A DNA stretch of 64,000 nucleotides from Natronococcus sp. AD-5 (GTDB lineage Archaea; Halobacteriota; Halobacteria; Halobacteriales; Natrialbaceae): NCBI RefSeq assembly GCF_030734285.1, contig NZ_CP132294.1, positions 2,356,001 to 2,420,000 of the forward strand, given 5' to 3'. The notes under the pieces are model-generated. The model did no database searches and had not been told where the DNA came from. It worked only from the letters and a program-made list of their open reading frames with translations. Below are positions 9,060 to 17,039 of the stretch, one piece after another. The position numbers and the translations under genes were made by a program. How positions within the stretch are numbered: position 1 is the stretch's first letter; the number at the start of each line of letters is the position of its first letter.

Positions 9060-10526
9060 ATGACCCAGACGACCATCGCCACACGCGACGGCCCACCGAC
9101 CACGATGACCCAGGAGACCGTCGAGGCGTTTCGACAGCGTCTGCGCGGACCATTGCTCTCCTCGGAGGACGACGGCTTCGAAGAGGCCGTGCGCCTCTGG
9201 AACGGAATGATCGAGAAGACGCCGGCGCTCGTCGCCCAGCCAGAGACTACCGACGACGTCGTCACCTGCGTCGACTTCGCCCGGGAGCACGGCCTCCTCT
9301 TTGGCATCCGCGGCGGCGGCCACAACATCGCCGGGACGGCGCTGGCCGATGGCGGCCTGACGCTGGACATGTCCCGGATGAATAACGTCGAGGTAGACCC
9401 GGATGCGCGCACCGTGACGGCGGGCCCCGGTTGCGTGCTGGCCGACGTGGACGCCGCAACCCAGAAACACGGCCTGGCCACGGTGCTCGGGTTCGTCTCC
9501 GAGACGGGCCTGGCCGGCCTAGTGCTTGGCGGCGGTTTCGGCTACCTCTCGCGGCGCTTCGGATGGGCCGTGGACAACCTCGTGGAGGTCGAGATCGTCA
9601 CCGCCGACGGTGAGATCCGCCGCGCCAGTGCCGACGAGCACGACGACCTGTTTTGGGCCCTCCGCGGTGCCGGCCACAACATGGGCGTCGTGACCGAGTT
9701 TATCTTCCGCCTGCATGAGGTCGGCCCGGAGATCACCGGCGGCCTGTTGGCCTTCCCGGCGGAAACGTCCGACCAAGTCGACGCCGCGTTGGAAGCCTAC
9801 CGAGCCGTGACCGAGGCGGCGCCGCGCGAGCTGAGCGTGTTCACCCTCTTCCAGCGCGCGCCGCCGGCGCCCTTCGTGCCGGAGGAGTGGCACGGTCGGC
9901 GGATCGCCGGCTTCCTCGTCTGCCACACCGGGCCGCCCGAACGGGCCGAAAAGGACCTGACACCGCTGAGGGAGCCGCTGGGCGAGCCCGTCGTCGACCT
10001 TATCGGGCGGCGGCCCTACGTCGAACAACAGCAGTTGACCGATGACAGCCAGCCCAAGGGGATGCACTACTACTGGAAGGCCGTCTGGACCGACGGCCTT
10101 GACGATGGCCTCCTTGACGCGGTTGGCGACCTCTTCCTGAACCTTCCCTCGCCGATGACGAAGCTCGGCTTCGTCCACGTTGGCGGGGCGCTCAACGAGC
10201 GGGCCACGGACGACGGCGTCGTCGGCAACCGGGACTTCCAGTACGGTCTCGGCATCCTCGGCATGTGGGACCCCGACGACCCCAACGGCGACGCGCACCG
10301 GGCCTGGGTCCGCGAGGCGTGGAAGCGGTGCCGGCCGTTCTCCACCGGCCGCCACTACGTCAACTTCGAGACCGCCGACGAGCCGCTCGACCGCACCAAG
10401 ACCGCTTACCTCGACAACTACGACCGCCTGGTCGAGGTCAAGACGAAGTACGACCCAGAGAACCTCTTCCGGACGAACCGGAACGTGAGTCCGAACTCGG
10501 AAGCGAGAGCTCGTAAGACGGAGTGA
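9060..10526 (+). CDS. FAD-linked oxidase, berberine-bridge-enzyme type
   Basis: 488 residues from the ATG at 9060 (MTQTTIATRDGPPTT). The FAD-binding PCMH domain shows RGGGHNIAG (about residue 87), where the His is the usual 8-alpha flavin attachment site, and GLVLGGGFGYLSRRFG. The C-terminal BBE segment is seen in NYDRLVEVKTKYDPENLF near the end. The second, cysteinyl flavin link of bicovalent members is absent because the expected CPTVG-like stretch reads SETGLAGL. Its substrate is unknown; relatives oxidise sugars or secondary metabolites. An in-frame upstream ATG at 9000 exists but would overlap probable promoter sequence. Codon choice (more GCC, GGC, CTG) differs slightly from core genes. 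Confidence 0.85.
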   Translation: MTQTTIATRDGPPTTMTQETVEAFRQRLRGPLLSSEDDGFEEAVRLWNGMIEKTPALVAQPETTDDVVTCVDFAREHGLLFGIRGGGHNIAGTALADGGLTLDMSRMNNVEVDPDARTVTAGPGCVLADVDAATQKHGLATVLGFVSETGLAGLVLGGGFGYLSRRFGWAVDNLVEVEIVTADGEIRRASADEHDDLFWALRGAGHNMGVVTEFIFRLHEVGPEITGGLLAFPAETSDQVDAALEAYRAVTEAAPRELSVFTLFQRAPPAPFVPEEWHGRRIAGFLVCHTGPPERAEKDLTPLREPLGEPVVDLIGRRPYVEQQQLTDDSQPKGMHYYWKAVWTDGLDDGLLDAVGDLFLNLPSPMTKLGFVHVGGALNERATDDGVVGNRDFQYGLGILGMWDPDDPNGDAHRAWVREAWKRCRPFSTGRHYVNFETADEPLDRTKTAYLDNYDRLVEVKTKYDPENLFRTNRNVSPNSEARARKTE

Positions 10527-10549
10527 TACCAAGGTTGGTAACGATTTGC

Positions 10550-10758
10550 TGAATACATCCTCTGTATTCAGTAGGCTGCTTTTGACAGTCACTCGGTAGT
10601 TTGGCGAGTCTTTAATACACAGCGCGTATGCGGTACGGACCTTCTTCAAAGAATAGATGAGTTGAATTGATTAATACAGAGTGACGAAAAGATACGTCAG
10701 TTGTCTATCTATTCAAGAACTGTCAAAGCCAGCGTGCTGAATACAGCCCCTGTATCGA
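10550..10758. mobile_element. MITE-like element with 40-bp inverted termini
   Basis: The segment 10550-10589, reverse-complemented, matches 10719-10758 at 30 of 40 positions; the best block is ACTGTCAAA at the outer end of each inner face plus CTGAATACAG. The 129 bp between them have no credible gene and are AT-rich. The left arm also contains its own perfect hairpin, CTGAATACA/TGTATTCAG (10549-10571), just after the oxidase stop codon. This is the structure of a miniature inverted-repeat element or of IS ends that have lost the transposase. No clear target duplication was recognised. The type is inferred. Confidence 0.45.
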
Positions 10759-10901
10759 CCGCGAATCCTCCGAGAGTGTGCCCCGGTTAGGGAATTCGTG
10801 AAATGATACATCAGCCAGAGTAGGAGCAGTCACCGTGGAGATTCAGTAGATGGACGTCCGAATAGTACGCTCGGGAGACGTGTCGAGAGCACAGGTGATG
10901 C

Positions 10902-11864
10902 TTACCCGCTTCGTTCCATAGAAACGACTTCCATCTGGTCATCGAACGTGAGGCTGAGTTCGTCGTCTTCCTGTGGGATCATCATCCGGATTCGAAGCGG
11001 GTTCTCCGAAAGAAGTTCTTTCTCGACATCGAGGAGGAGGGTGAATTGTTCGTACGTCGCGAGGTCGAACTCGATGCCGTGCTCGTAATAAAACGCCGTC
11101 ACCGCCGGTTCTCTCGTCAGATAATGCGATATCGGCATCCACCAGCGGTACTTACACTGCTCACAAATGTGCGACACGCCCATCCAGAAGATCGACCCGC
11201 AGTTCTCACAGAACTGGTACTCATCCCAGTCGGGCTGGTGGTTATCGCAGATATTGATCGAGGTGATGGGCATGTTACCCGCACACTCTGGACAGACGCC
11301 ATCCATGATGGAGGCCCGACGATGAGCACGCCAGATCCGGTCCGCGTCGCTGATCTCGTTCGGGGTCCGGTCCCGCAGTCCCGACGGAGGGAACTCGGTC
11401 ATGCTGAGTACCCCCGGCGGAAAACTAGGGGCACACCGTGCGTCACAGTTGGTGCATTCTACGTAGCGCCACCCATCCCGGTAGCTGTACAGCGGCTGGC
11501 CGCCGCAATACGGACACGACCCGTCGATCTCGACCGGCTCGATCTCTGGATCGTCGAGGGCGGTTCCTGACAGGATCATGCGGACGATTCGTTTACCCGA
11601 TTCCCTGAGTTCATAGCCCTCCTCGCTGTGACTGACGAAGTGGTCCGTGAGCTTATCGAGGTGATAGTGGATCTGGCCGGGGTCATCGGCGCTTACTCGC
11701 TCGCGGAGATCGGCGAACCGCACTGGTTCCGGATTTTCTGGGTCGTGCGCCACCCATAGGGCCTGCAATAACTCGAGGCGCGTTTCGTCCGACAGAAGTT
11801 TGAACGCCTCGTTTTTGGCGGCAGTATCCGGTTGGACCGAATCGTTCGCGGTCGATTCATCCAT
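10902..11864 (-). CDS. ArsR-like winged-helix regulator with zinc ribbons (DUF7347/DUF7351 type)
   Basis: 320 residues. The N-terminus is an ArsR-type winged helix (NEAFKLLSDETRLELLQALW, then VRFADLRERVSADDPGQIHYHLDKL). The middle and C-terminus carry several Cys pairs: CPYCGG, CTNCDARC, CPECAG, CENCG and CEQCKYRW. These suggest at least two zinc ribbons, followed by an acidic C-terminal domain. This architecture is common in haloarchaeal regulators and its ligands are unknown. It faces away from the SnoaL-like gene with operator-like repeats between them. Start ATG at 11864; two TATTGCCA repeats lie just upstream. Confidence 0.8.
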   Translation of the reverse strand: MDESTANDSVQPDTAAKNEAFKLLSDETRLELLQALWVAHDPENPEPVRFADLRERVSADDPGQIHYHLDKLTDHFVSHSEEGYELRESGKRIVRMILSGTALDDPEIEPVEIDGSCPYCGGQPLYSYRDGWRYVECTNCDARCAPSFPPGVLSMTEFPPSGLRDRTPNEISDADRIWRAHRRASIMDGVCPECAGNMPITSINICDNHQPDWDEYQFCENCGSIFWMGVSHICEQCKYRWWMPISHYLTREPAVTAFYYEHGIEFDLATYEQFTLLLDVEKELLSENPLRIRMMIPQEDDELSLTFDDQMEVVSMERSG

Positions 11865-11870
11865 ACCGGA

Positions 11871-11907
11871 TATTGCCAGCCACCGCCAAAAATCTTGGTT
11901 ATTGCCA
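11871..11907. promoter_or_regulatory. Pair of TATTGCCA repeats upstream of the ArsR-like regulator
   Basis: TATTGCCA occurs at 11871-11878 and again at 11900-11907, 29 bp apart, and the second sits in TTGGTTATTGCCAA. They lie 7 and 36 bp upstream of the start codon, a position suited to autoregulation. Confidence 0.3.
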
Positions 11908-11982
11908 ACAAATCACATGGTCGGGCCTGTTAGCGGGCTACCAACGCAATCTCCCGCTTGACCCCAACACCTAACGAATCTG

Positions 11983-12056
11983 ATTGAAGGCTCGTTCAAT
12001 TAGAATTGCGATTGAAGGCTCGTTCTATTGAAATTCCGATTGAATTGTCGTTCAAA
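11983..12056. promoter_or_regulatory. Three operator-like inverted repeats at exact 28-bp spacing
   Basis: ATTGAA-N6-TTCAAT-type half-site pairs occur at 11983-12000 (perfect), 12011-12028 (TTCTAT on the right) and 12039-12056 (TTCAAA on the right). The starts are exactly 28 bp apart. They end directly against the AT-rich box that should drive the SnoaL-like gene. The form resembles TetR-family operators; the cognate regulator is not identified. Confidence 0.6.
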
Positions 12057-12067
12057 TAATATTTATG
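12057..12067 (+). promoter_or_regulatory. TATA-like box upstream of the SnoaL-like gene
   Basis: TAATATTTATG abuts the third operator-like repeat. Transcription would start near 12085-12090, giving a leader of roughly 125 nt to the chosen start at 12215. Confidence 0.4.
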
Positions 12068-12214
12068 CCGCGATCCGTCGTAAGGGTTGTTGAGGATTGA
12101 CCATGAGGTGTATGGAGGCGCCTGTTGTCCCCGACCAAGTCCGCGATAACCGAGGGGTCACCGATCGGGTACTTGGTAAACTGGTCGATCTTTCGACCCC
12201 CGAGGAGAGGACAT

Positions 12215-12655
12215 ATGCCAGAGACACAAGACCAAGCCGAAAACAAGGAGATCGCCCGTAAATACCCGGAAGAGGTCATTAGCGAGGGCAACCTGGACCT
12301 CATCGATGAAATTATTGCAGACGACTACGTCGAGCACAATTCTGCAGCGCCCGAGCCCCTTCGCGGCCCGGATGAAGTCAAAGAATACGTCTCGATGCTT
12401 CAAACCGGGTTTCCGGACATCCATTGCGGGGTTGAGGACCTGATCGCCGAAGGCGATATGGTGGTCCGACGAGACCGGGCCACCGGCACCCACGAAGGCG
12501 AGTTCATGGGCATCGAACCGACAGGGAAGGAGGCCGTGGTAGAGGGAAACCATATCCACCGGATCGAAGACGGACAGATCGTCGAGTCTTGGGCCCAAAA
12601 CGACGTAATGGGCCTCATGCAGCAACTCGGCCTCGTCGAACCGCCCGGAGAATAA
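12215..12655 (+). CDS. SnoaL-like / ester-cyclase-family protein
   Basis: 146 residues from the ATG at 12215 (MPETQDQAENKEIARKYPEE). It reads as a SnoaL-like NTF2-fold domain: VISEGNLDLIDEIIADDYVE, a GPDEVKEYVSMLQTGFPDIH helix-turn, AEGDMVVRRDRATGTHEGEF and the ending HRIEDGQIVESWAQNDVMGL. Family members catalyse polyketide ring closures or are orphan enzymes in stress-inducible operons; nothing here fixes the substrate. GAGGAG lies upstream as a possible Shine-Dalgarno. An earlier in-frame extension to 12125 exists but lacks family character. Confidence 0.85.
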   Translation: MPETQDQAENKEIARKYPEEVISEGNLDLIDEIIADDYVEHNSAAPEPLRGPDEVKEYVSMLQTGFPDIHCGVEDLIAEGDMVVRRDRATGTHEGEFMGIEPTGKEAVVEGNHIHRIEDGQIVESWAQNDVMGLMQQLGLVEPPGE

Positions 12656-12668
12656 CGCGACCCACCGT

Positions 12669-12895
12669 TCAGTATTTTCTTCCGCGGTGAATCGAGAATT
12701 CGAGGTGTACAACGTGATAGATAGACCGACGTCTCGCTTCGCTCACCGTCGTCCAGCGCGCGCCACCGCGGTGTGATTCAGTCACTCTGCCGACCCGCTC
12801 GAACTCGAACGGGTACAGCTCCTCGGGTTCTTCTAGGTTCGCGCGAACCTGCCGGACGGTGCGGTTGCGGTCATCGGAGCGCGGAACGCAACGTG
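12669..12895 (-). pseudogene. Possible decayed coding remnant next to rqcH
   Basis: One frame reads DRNRTVRQVRANLEEPEELY followed by PFEFERVGRV and runs to a stop at 12669, with strong GC3 bias. No start codon is available unless it lies inside the 3' end of rqcH in another frame. It looks like the tail of a protein whose 5' part was lost at the edge of the accessory block. I do not recognise the family. Confidence 0.22.
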
Positions 12896-15046
12896 CTACT
12901 CCTCGGCGATCCGACTCCCGCCCGGCGGCATGAAGTGCTGAATTCGGTCCGGGCTGGCGATCTTCCGGACGAACGCCTCGTCCGCGAACTCCTCGCGGAA
13001 CCGCCGGTAGAGCCGCTTCGCCGCGTCGGCCTGGGCGTACCGGCCGGGCTCGAGTTCGATCACCGCCTCGGCCTGTCCCTCGATCGCCGACGGCGGTCCG
13101 CCGATGACCCGGGTGTACGGTTCGCACTGGATACCGACCGCCGCGCCGACGGCCGTATCGCGGTAGTAGGTCCGGTCGCCGCGGATCGCGAACCCGCCCT
13201 TCTCGAGGTACTCGCCGCTCTCGGGCGTCTTCGTCACCTGGTCCGAGTCCACGGCGTAGACGTCGCCCGCGTAGCGGCCGTCCTTCCAGACCGACGAGTA
13301 GGAGACGGCGAACTGGGCGGCCTCCTCGACGCTCGAGTCCGGCAACTCGATGTCCGAGGAGGACGCCTCGCTCGGGTCGGTCGCCTTCAGGACCGTGACG
13401 GGGCCGCCGTGAGCTTGGGTGTGCAACACCGTGTCGCCCGGCTCGAGGTACTTTTTCACTAACTCCTCGTTCTGATCGGCGTTTCGCCCGCCGATCACGA
13501 GGTAGCCGTCGCTGGTATGGAACCAGCGAAACCGGTCGAACCAGGGCTCGTTCTCGCGGATCGGGATTGAGGGCATCTCGAGCCAGTTTTTGTCCTCGGT
13601 CTCCTCGCCCTCGTCGTCACCGTCGTCGCCCGCGTCTTCGGCCTCCCACCGGTCGCGGCGGCGCTTGGCGTCTTCGAGATCCTCGCGGGTGTCCTCGATG
13701 GCGGCCAGCGCGCCCTCTTTCTTCTCCTCGATCCGCTTCGCCTCGGTGTACAGGCGGTCTGCGTTCTGTTCGACGCCGTCGTTCGCCACGAGGTCGATCC
13801 GCTCGCCGTCGATCTCGACGGTGACGGTCCCCTCGCTGCCGTCGACGTCGACGACCGCTTCGGCGGCCTCGATGCCGCGTTCCTTCCCCTCCTCGAATCG
13901 CTCCTCGATCTCGTCCCAGGGGCGGTCCTGCGCGCGGGCGTTCTGGATCGTCGAGAGAATGTCGTCGACCAGCCCGTAGCGGGCGTAGAGCAACTCGGCG
14001 TTCTCCCGCTGGGCCTCGGCCTGCTGTTCGAACCCCTCGATCGCGCCCTGCTGTTGCTCGATGATCCGCTCGTGTTTGGCGATCTCCTCCTCGAAGTCGG
14101 GGCGTTGCTCGGTCGGATCCGGCTCGTCGTCCTCGAGTTCGAGCCGGAAGAAGTAGTCGTCGAGCGCGGACAGGAAGCTGTCGGTGGCCTCGGCGGTCAG
14201 CCCGGCTTCCTCGTGCTCCTCAAGCGGGAACGGCGTCACGTCGACGACGCGGCCGGCGTTCGCGTCGCCGTCGTCGGCGCTCTCGTCGCCGTCCTCGCGC
14301 TCGAGGTAGAGCCGAGGGTCGAAGTTCCCGTTGCGCACGTCGAGCGCGAGGCGTTCGATCGCCTCGTAGAGCCGCCGGTAGTCGTCCTCGGTCGCCTCGT
14401 CGATGTCGAGAGCCTTCTCGACGCCGGCGCGGGTGCAGATCTCCTCGGCGTAGAGTCCGCCGAGGTTGAGTTGGGTCGCCAGCGTCCGGACGACGTCCGT
14501 GTCGGAGTCGTCCATCTCGCGGTCGAACGCCTCGCGGGAGATCGACAGCGGGTTCGTCCGCGTATCGGGGAATTCGTACCGCGAGCCGGGGACGACCGTT
14601 CGTGATTTGAGTCGGACCGTCTCGAGGCAGTCGATTACCTCGTACTCGCCGTCGGTGACGGCGACGTTTCCCTGCCCGAACAGTTCGACGATAATTCGGG
14701 TCGTGCCGTCCTCGCGCTCGAAGACGAACTCGAGAATGCGGTCGAACTCGAACTGTTCGACGCCGACGAAGTCAGCCCCGGAGAGGCGATTCCGAAGCAT
14801 CATCGCGAACTGCGGCGGCCGGCCGGGGGCGTCCGGAACGCGTTCCGGCGCGACCGTGTGGGCGCGTTTGACCTCGCCGACTTCGATCAGCAGTTCGACG
14901 CGACCCCGGTCGAAGTCCCGCATCTTGAGCCGGACGAGGTCGTCGCCGTAGAGGTAGGCCTTGTCGACTTTCGCCCCCTCGTAGGCGCCGAACTCTCCGA
15001 CGAGGGCCGCGAGGTCGACACTTGTCAGCTCCCGCTTCGGATCCAT
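12896..15046 (-). CDS. rqcH: Ribosome rescue protein RqcH (NFACT family)
   Basis: 716 residues. RqcH binds split 50S subunits carrying peptidyl-tRNA and recruits tRNA for C-terminal tailing of stalled peptides. The NFACT-N domain is at the start (MDPKRELTSVDLAALVGEF, GRPPQFAMMLRNRLSGA). A long acidic coiled-coil middle follows (about 300-490), then the NFACT-R domain (NEPWFDRFRWFHTSDGYLVI, GGRNADQNEELV, DTVLHTQAHGGPVTVLKA). The length is normal for haloarchaea. A CTTTTTGAC box about 25 bp upstream suggests a leaderless transcript. With pelota at the left edge, two ribosome-rescue factors lie 12 kb apart. Confidence 0.93.
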   Translation of the reverse strand: MDPKRELTSVDLAALVGEFGAYEGAKVDKAYLYGDDLVRLKMRDFDRGRVELLIEVGEVKRAHTVAPERVPDAPGRPPQFAMMLRNRLSGADFVGVEQFEFDRILEFVFEREDGTTRIIVELFGQGNVAVTDGEYEVIDCLETVRLKSRTVVPGSRYEFPDTRTNPLSISREAFDREMDDSDTDVVRTLATQLNLGGLYAEEICTRAGVEKALDIDEATEDDYRRLYEAIERLALDVRNGNFDPRLYLEREDGDESADDGDANAGRVVDVTPFPLEEHEEAGLTAEATDSFLSALDDYFFRLELEDDEPDPTEQRPDFEEEIAKHERIIEQQQGAIEGFEQQAEAQRENAELLYARYGLVDDILSTIQNARAQDRPWDEIEERFEEGKERGIEAAEAVVDVDGSEGTVTVEIDGERIDLVANDGVEQNADRLYTEAKRIEEKKEGALAAIEDTREDLEDAKRRRDRWEAEDAGDDGDDEGEETEDKNWLEMPSIPIRENEPWFDRFRWFHTSDGYLVIGGRNADQNEELVKKYLEPGDTVLHTQAHGGPVTVLKATDPSEASSSDIELPDSSVEEAAQFAVSYSSVWKDGRYAGDVYAVDSDQVTKTPESGEYLEKGGFAIRGDRTYYRDTAVGAAVGIQCEPYTRVIGGPPSAIEGQAEAVIELEPGRYAQADAAKRLYRRFREEFADEAFVRKIASPDRIQHFMPPGGSRIAEE

Positions 15047-15274
15047 GTGCTACACTGCCCGGCCCGGTCAAAAAGGCGTGTCGCTCCGACTCGGACGTCG
15101 CCGTCCCCGTGCACCCGGTTCCGTCGTTCCGGCGGCGCTCCCGCGTCTCGAACGAGGGCGGCGAGGCTCGAGCGAAGCCAGAACGCTAATCCGTGACACC
15201 GCCCTCCCAGGAGGTATGAGACGCGTCTTCGCAGCGTCGTCCGATCGCTCTCGATTCGACGGAGGTCGTCGGCG

Positions 15275-15919
15275 GTGAGCGCACCCGCCGATACCCCCTG
15301 GTCCGACGTGTACGAGCTGTCGTCGTTCCTCGACCAGCTCGAGACGACGGGCGGAATATCGGTCCGGTCGCTGATCGACGAGCTCGAGGTCGACGTCCCG
15401 GTCGACGGCGTCGCCTACCACGACCGCGGGATCCGGGTTCCGGGGTACGACGCCACCTTCGTCCACGAACCGACCGGCTCGCGGGGCCGGCCGGCGTTCA
15501 GCGTCCAGGTCGACACCGTCGGCCCGCGAAACGCGTGGGCGATCTTCGACAACACGCTGTCCTGGGACGTATACCTCCTCCGCGCCGACGGCATCGCGGC
15601 CGTCGCCTGGCTGAGCGACGAGGAGTACCGGATCGAGGAAGCCGACCAGTTCCCGTCGAAGCGCGACGCGCTCGCCGCCGGTCGGTTCTCCTTCGGCGTC
15701 TTCCTCTACGGCGAGGCGGACTGGAACGAGCAGGTAGAGATGATACGACGGACGAACTCGCCGGCCTACCTCATGGGCGAGGACGGCAAGTCCATCGTGC
15801 CGAACACGCAGTCGGAGTTCTACGACTACGTCGATTCGACGGTCACGGAGTTCCGGACGAGCGGCGCCGCCCCGGACTACCTCGGGCTGCTCGAGCTCGA
15901 GGTAACCATCGACCGCTGA
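15275..15919 (+). CDS. Conserved-looking soluble protein of unknown function
   Basis: 214 residues from a GTG (MSAPADTPWSDVYELSSFLD). The sequence is well behaved and acidic without membrane segments. Segments that look structural include RNAWAIFDNTLSWDVYLLRA, AAVAWLSDEEYRIEEADQF, RFSFGVFLYGEADWNEQVEM and a C-terminal helix VDSTVTEFRTSG. No motif for catalysis or nucleotide binding was recognised. It faces away from rqcH (228 bp between the starts) and converges with a tiny zinc-ribbon gene 21 bp after its stop. No function is proposed. Confidence 0.75.
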   Translation: MSAPADTPWSDVYELSSFLDQLETTGGISVRSLIDELEVDVPVDGVAYHDRGIRVPGYDATFVHEPTGSRGRPAFSVQVDTVGPRNAWAIFDNTLSWDVYLLRADGIAAVAWLSDEEYRIEEADQFPSKRDALAAGRFSFGVFLYGEADWNEQVEMIRRTNSPAYLMGEDGKSIVPNTQSEFYDYVDSTVTEFRTSGAAPDYLGLLELEVTIDR

Positions 15920-15940
15920 AGATCGTAGCGGTCCGTTTCC

Positions 15941-16096
15941 TTATAGCGGGATCGTCGCGATCTCCGTCGAGCCACAGCACGGACAGCTCGCCGGCTCTCC
16001 CGAGAGCGTCCGCCCGCACCGACGGCACTCCACGTGAACCGCGGAGCGATCGAAGCGGTGACTAACCCGATTCAGGAGGCCGCAGAGCGACGTCAT
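15941..16096 (-). CDS. 51-residue zinc-ribbon microprotein
   Basis: ATG at 16096 and TAA at 15941 encode MTSLCGLLNRVSHRFDRSAV followed by HVECRRCGRTLSGEPASCP and CCGSTEIATIPL. The CRRCG and CPCCGS pairs, 11 residues apart, form a typical four-cysteine zinc ribbon. Such mini zinc-finger proteins are frequent in haloarchaea and usually uncharacterised. GC3 is high and it is convergent with the gene to its left. The short N-terminal helix before the ribbon is typical of this size class. Confidence 0.7.
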   Translation of the reverse strand: MTSLCGLLNRVSHRFDRSAVHVECRRCGRTLSGEPASCPCCGSTEIATIPL

Positions 16097-16223
16097 AGGG
16101 ATGTACCGTGTCCACGGACCTGGTAAATGCTTTCTGATCGGTCGAGTCGTCGAAGCGGAAGTCGAGAATCAGTCTCTGCGGACACGAGCCGGTTATTTGC
16201 CGCCGCGGAGTAACGATACGTGC

Positions 16224-17039
16224 GTGCAGACGCTCGCTACCGTCGTGATCGTCGCGCTGCTCGCCGGCTGCGCGACGGGCATCGGCGCCCTCCCGACGCT
16301 GGCTACCGCGAGCGTGAGCCACCGCGTCTACGACGGCGCGATCGGCCTCGCCGCCGGGATCATGGTCGGCGCGGCCGTCTTCGCGCTGATCGTTCCGGGC
16401 CTCGAACTCGGCACGCCCTGGGAGGTCGTCGCCGGACTGCTGGTCGGCGGCGCGTTCATGCTCGTCGCGAACGCCCTGCTCCCGCACCTCCACCTGCTAT
16501 TTCGCGGCGAGCGCCTCGAAGGAACCGTCGCCGTCGACGAGACGGCGTTACCCGACCGGGTCGTGCCGGCCGGCGAAGACGAGGGCAGCGCGCTCCGCCG
16601 GGCGCTTCTCGTCGGCAGCGCCGTCACGATCCACAACGTTCCCGAAGGGTTGGCGGTCGGCATCGCGTTCGCCAGCGGCGAGGCGGGACTGGGGTTCGCC
16701 ATCGCGACCGCGATCGCCGTCCAGAACGTTCCCGACGGGTTCGCGATGGCGGTCCCGTCCGTCCGCGCCGGCGTCTCGAAGCCGAAAACGGTCCTCTACA
16801 CGACGCTCTCGGGCGGCGTTCCCGAACCCATCGCCGCCGCGGCCGGCTTCGCCCTGGTCGCCGTCGTGACGGGACTGTTCCCCGTCGCCGCCGGCTTCGC
16901 CGCGGGCGCGATGATCGCCGTCGTCTTCCGCGAACTCGTCCCGTCGAGTCACGGTCACGGCTACGCCGACACCGCGACGGCGACGTTCGTCTGCGGGTTC
17001 GCGATCATGCTCGTCGTGGATACGGTGCTCGCCGTCTGA
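16224..17039 (+). CDS. ZIP-family divalent metal transporter
   Basis: 271 residues from a GTG (VQTLATVVIVALLAGCATG), about eight helices. The metal path is marked by HNVPEGLAVGIAF and QNVPDGFAMAVP in helices IV and V, the classic ZIP signature (ZupT/GufA-like). A His-rich loop HLHLLF sits between helices III and IV, and SSHGHGY precedes the last helix. It should import zinc or another divalent cation across the cytoplasmic membrane. A GGTTATTTG box lies 25-30 bp upstream of the GTG, which argues for this start over the in-frame ATG at 16101. Confidence 0.88.
   Translation: MQTLATVVIVALLAGCATGIGALPTLATASVSHRVYDGAIGLAAGIMVGAAVFALIVPGLELGTPWEVVAGLLVGGAFMLVANALLPHLHLLFRGERLEGTVAVDETALPDRVVPAGEDEGSALRRALLVGSAVTIHNVPEGLAVGIAFASGEAGLGFAIATAIAVQNVPDGFAMAVPSVRAGVSKPKTVLYTTLSGGVPEPIAAAAGFALVAVVTGLFPVAAGFAAGAMIAVVFRELVPSSHGHGYADTATATFVCGFAIMLVVDTVLAV

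Noticed and set aside
12103-12258. 52-codon frame starting at ATG 12103 after the operator repeats
   Set aside because: Overlaps the SnoaL-like start in another frame and has no protein-like pattern.
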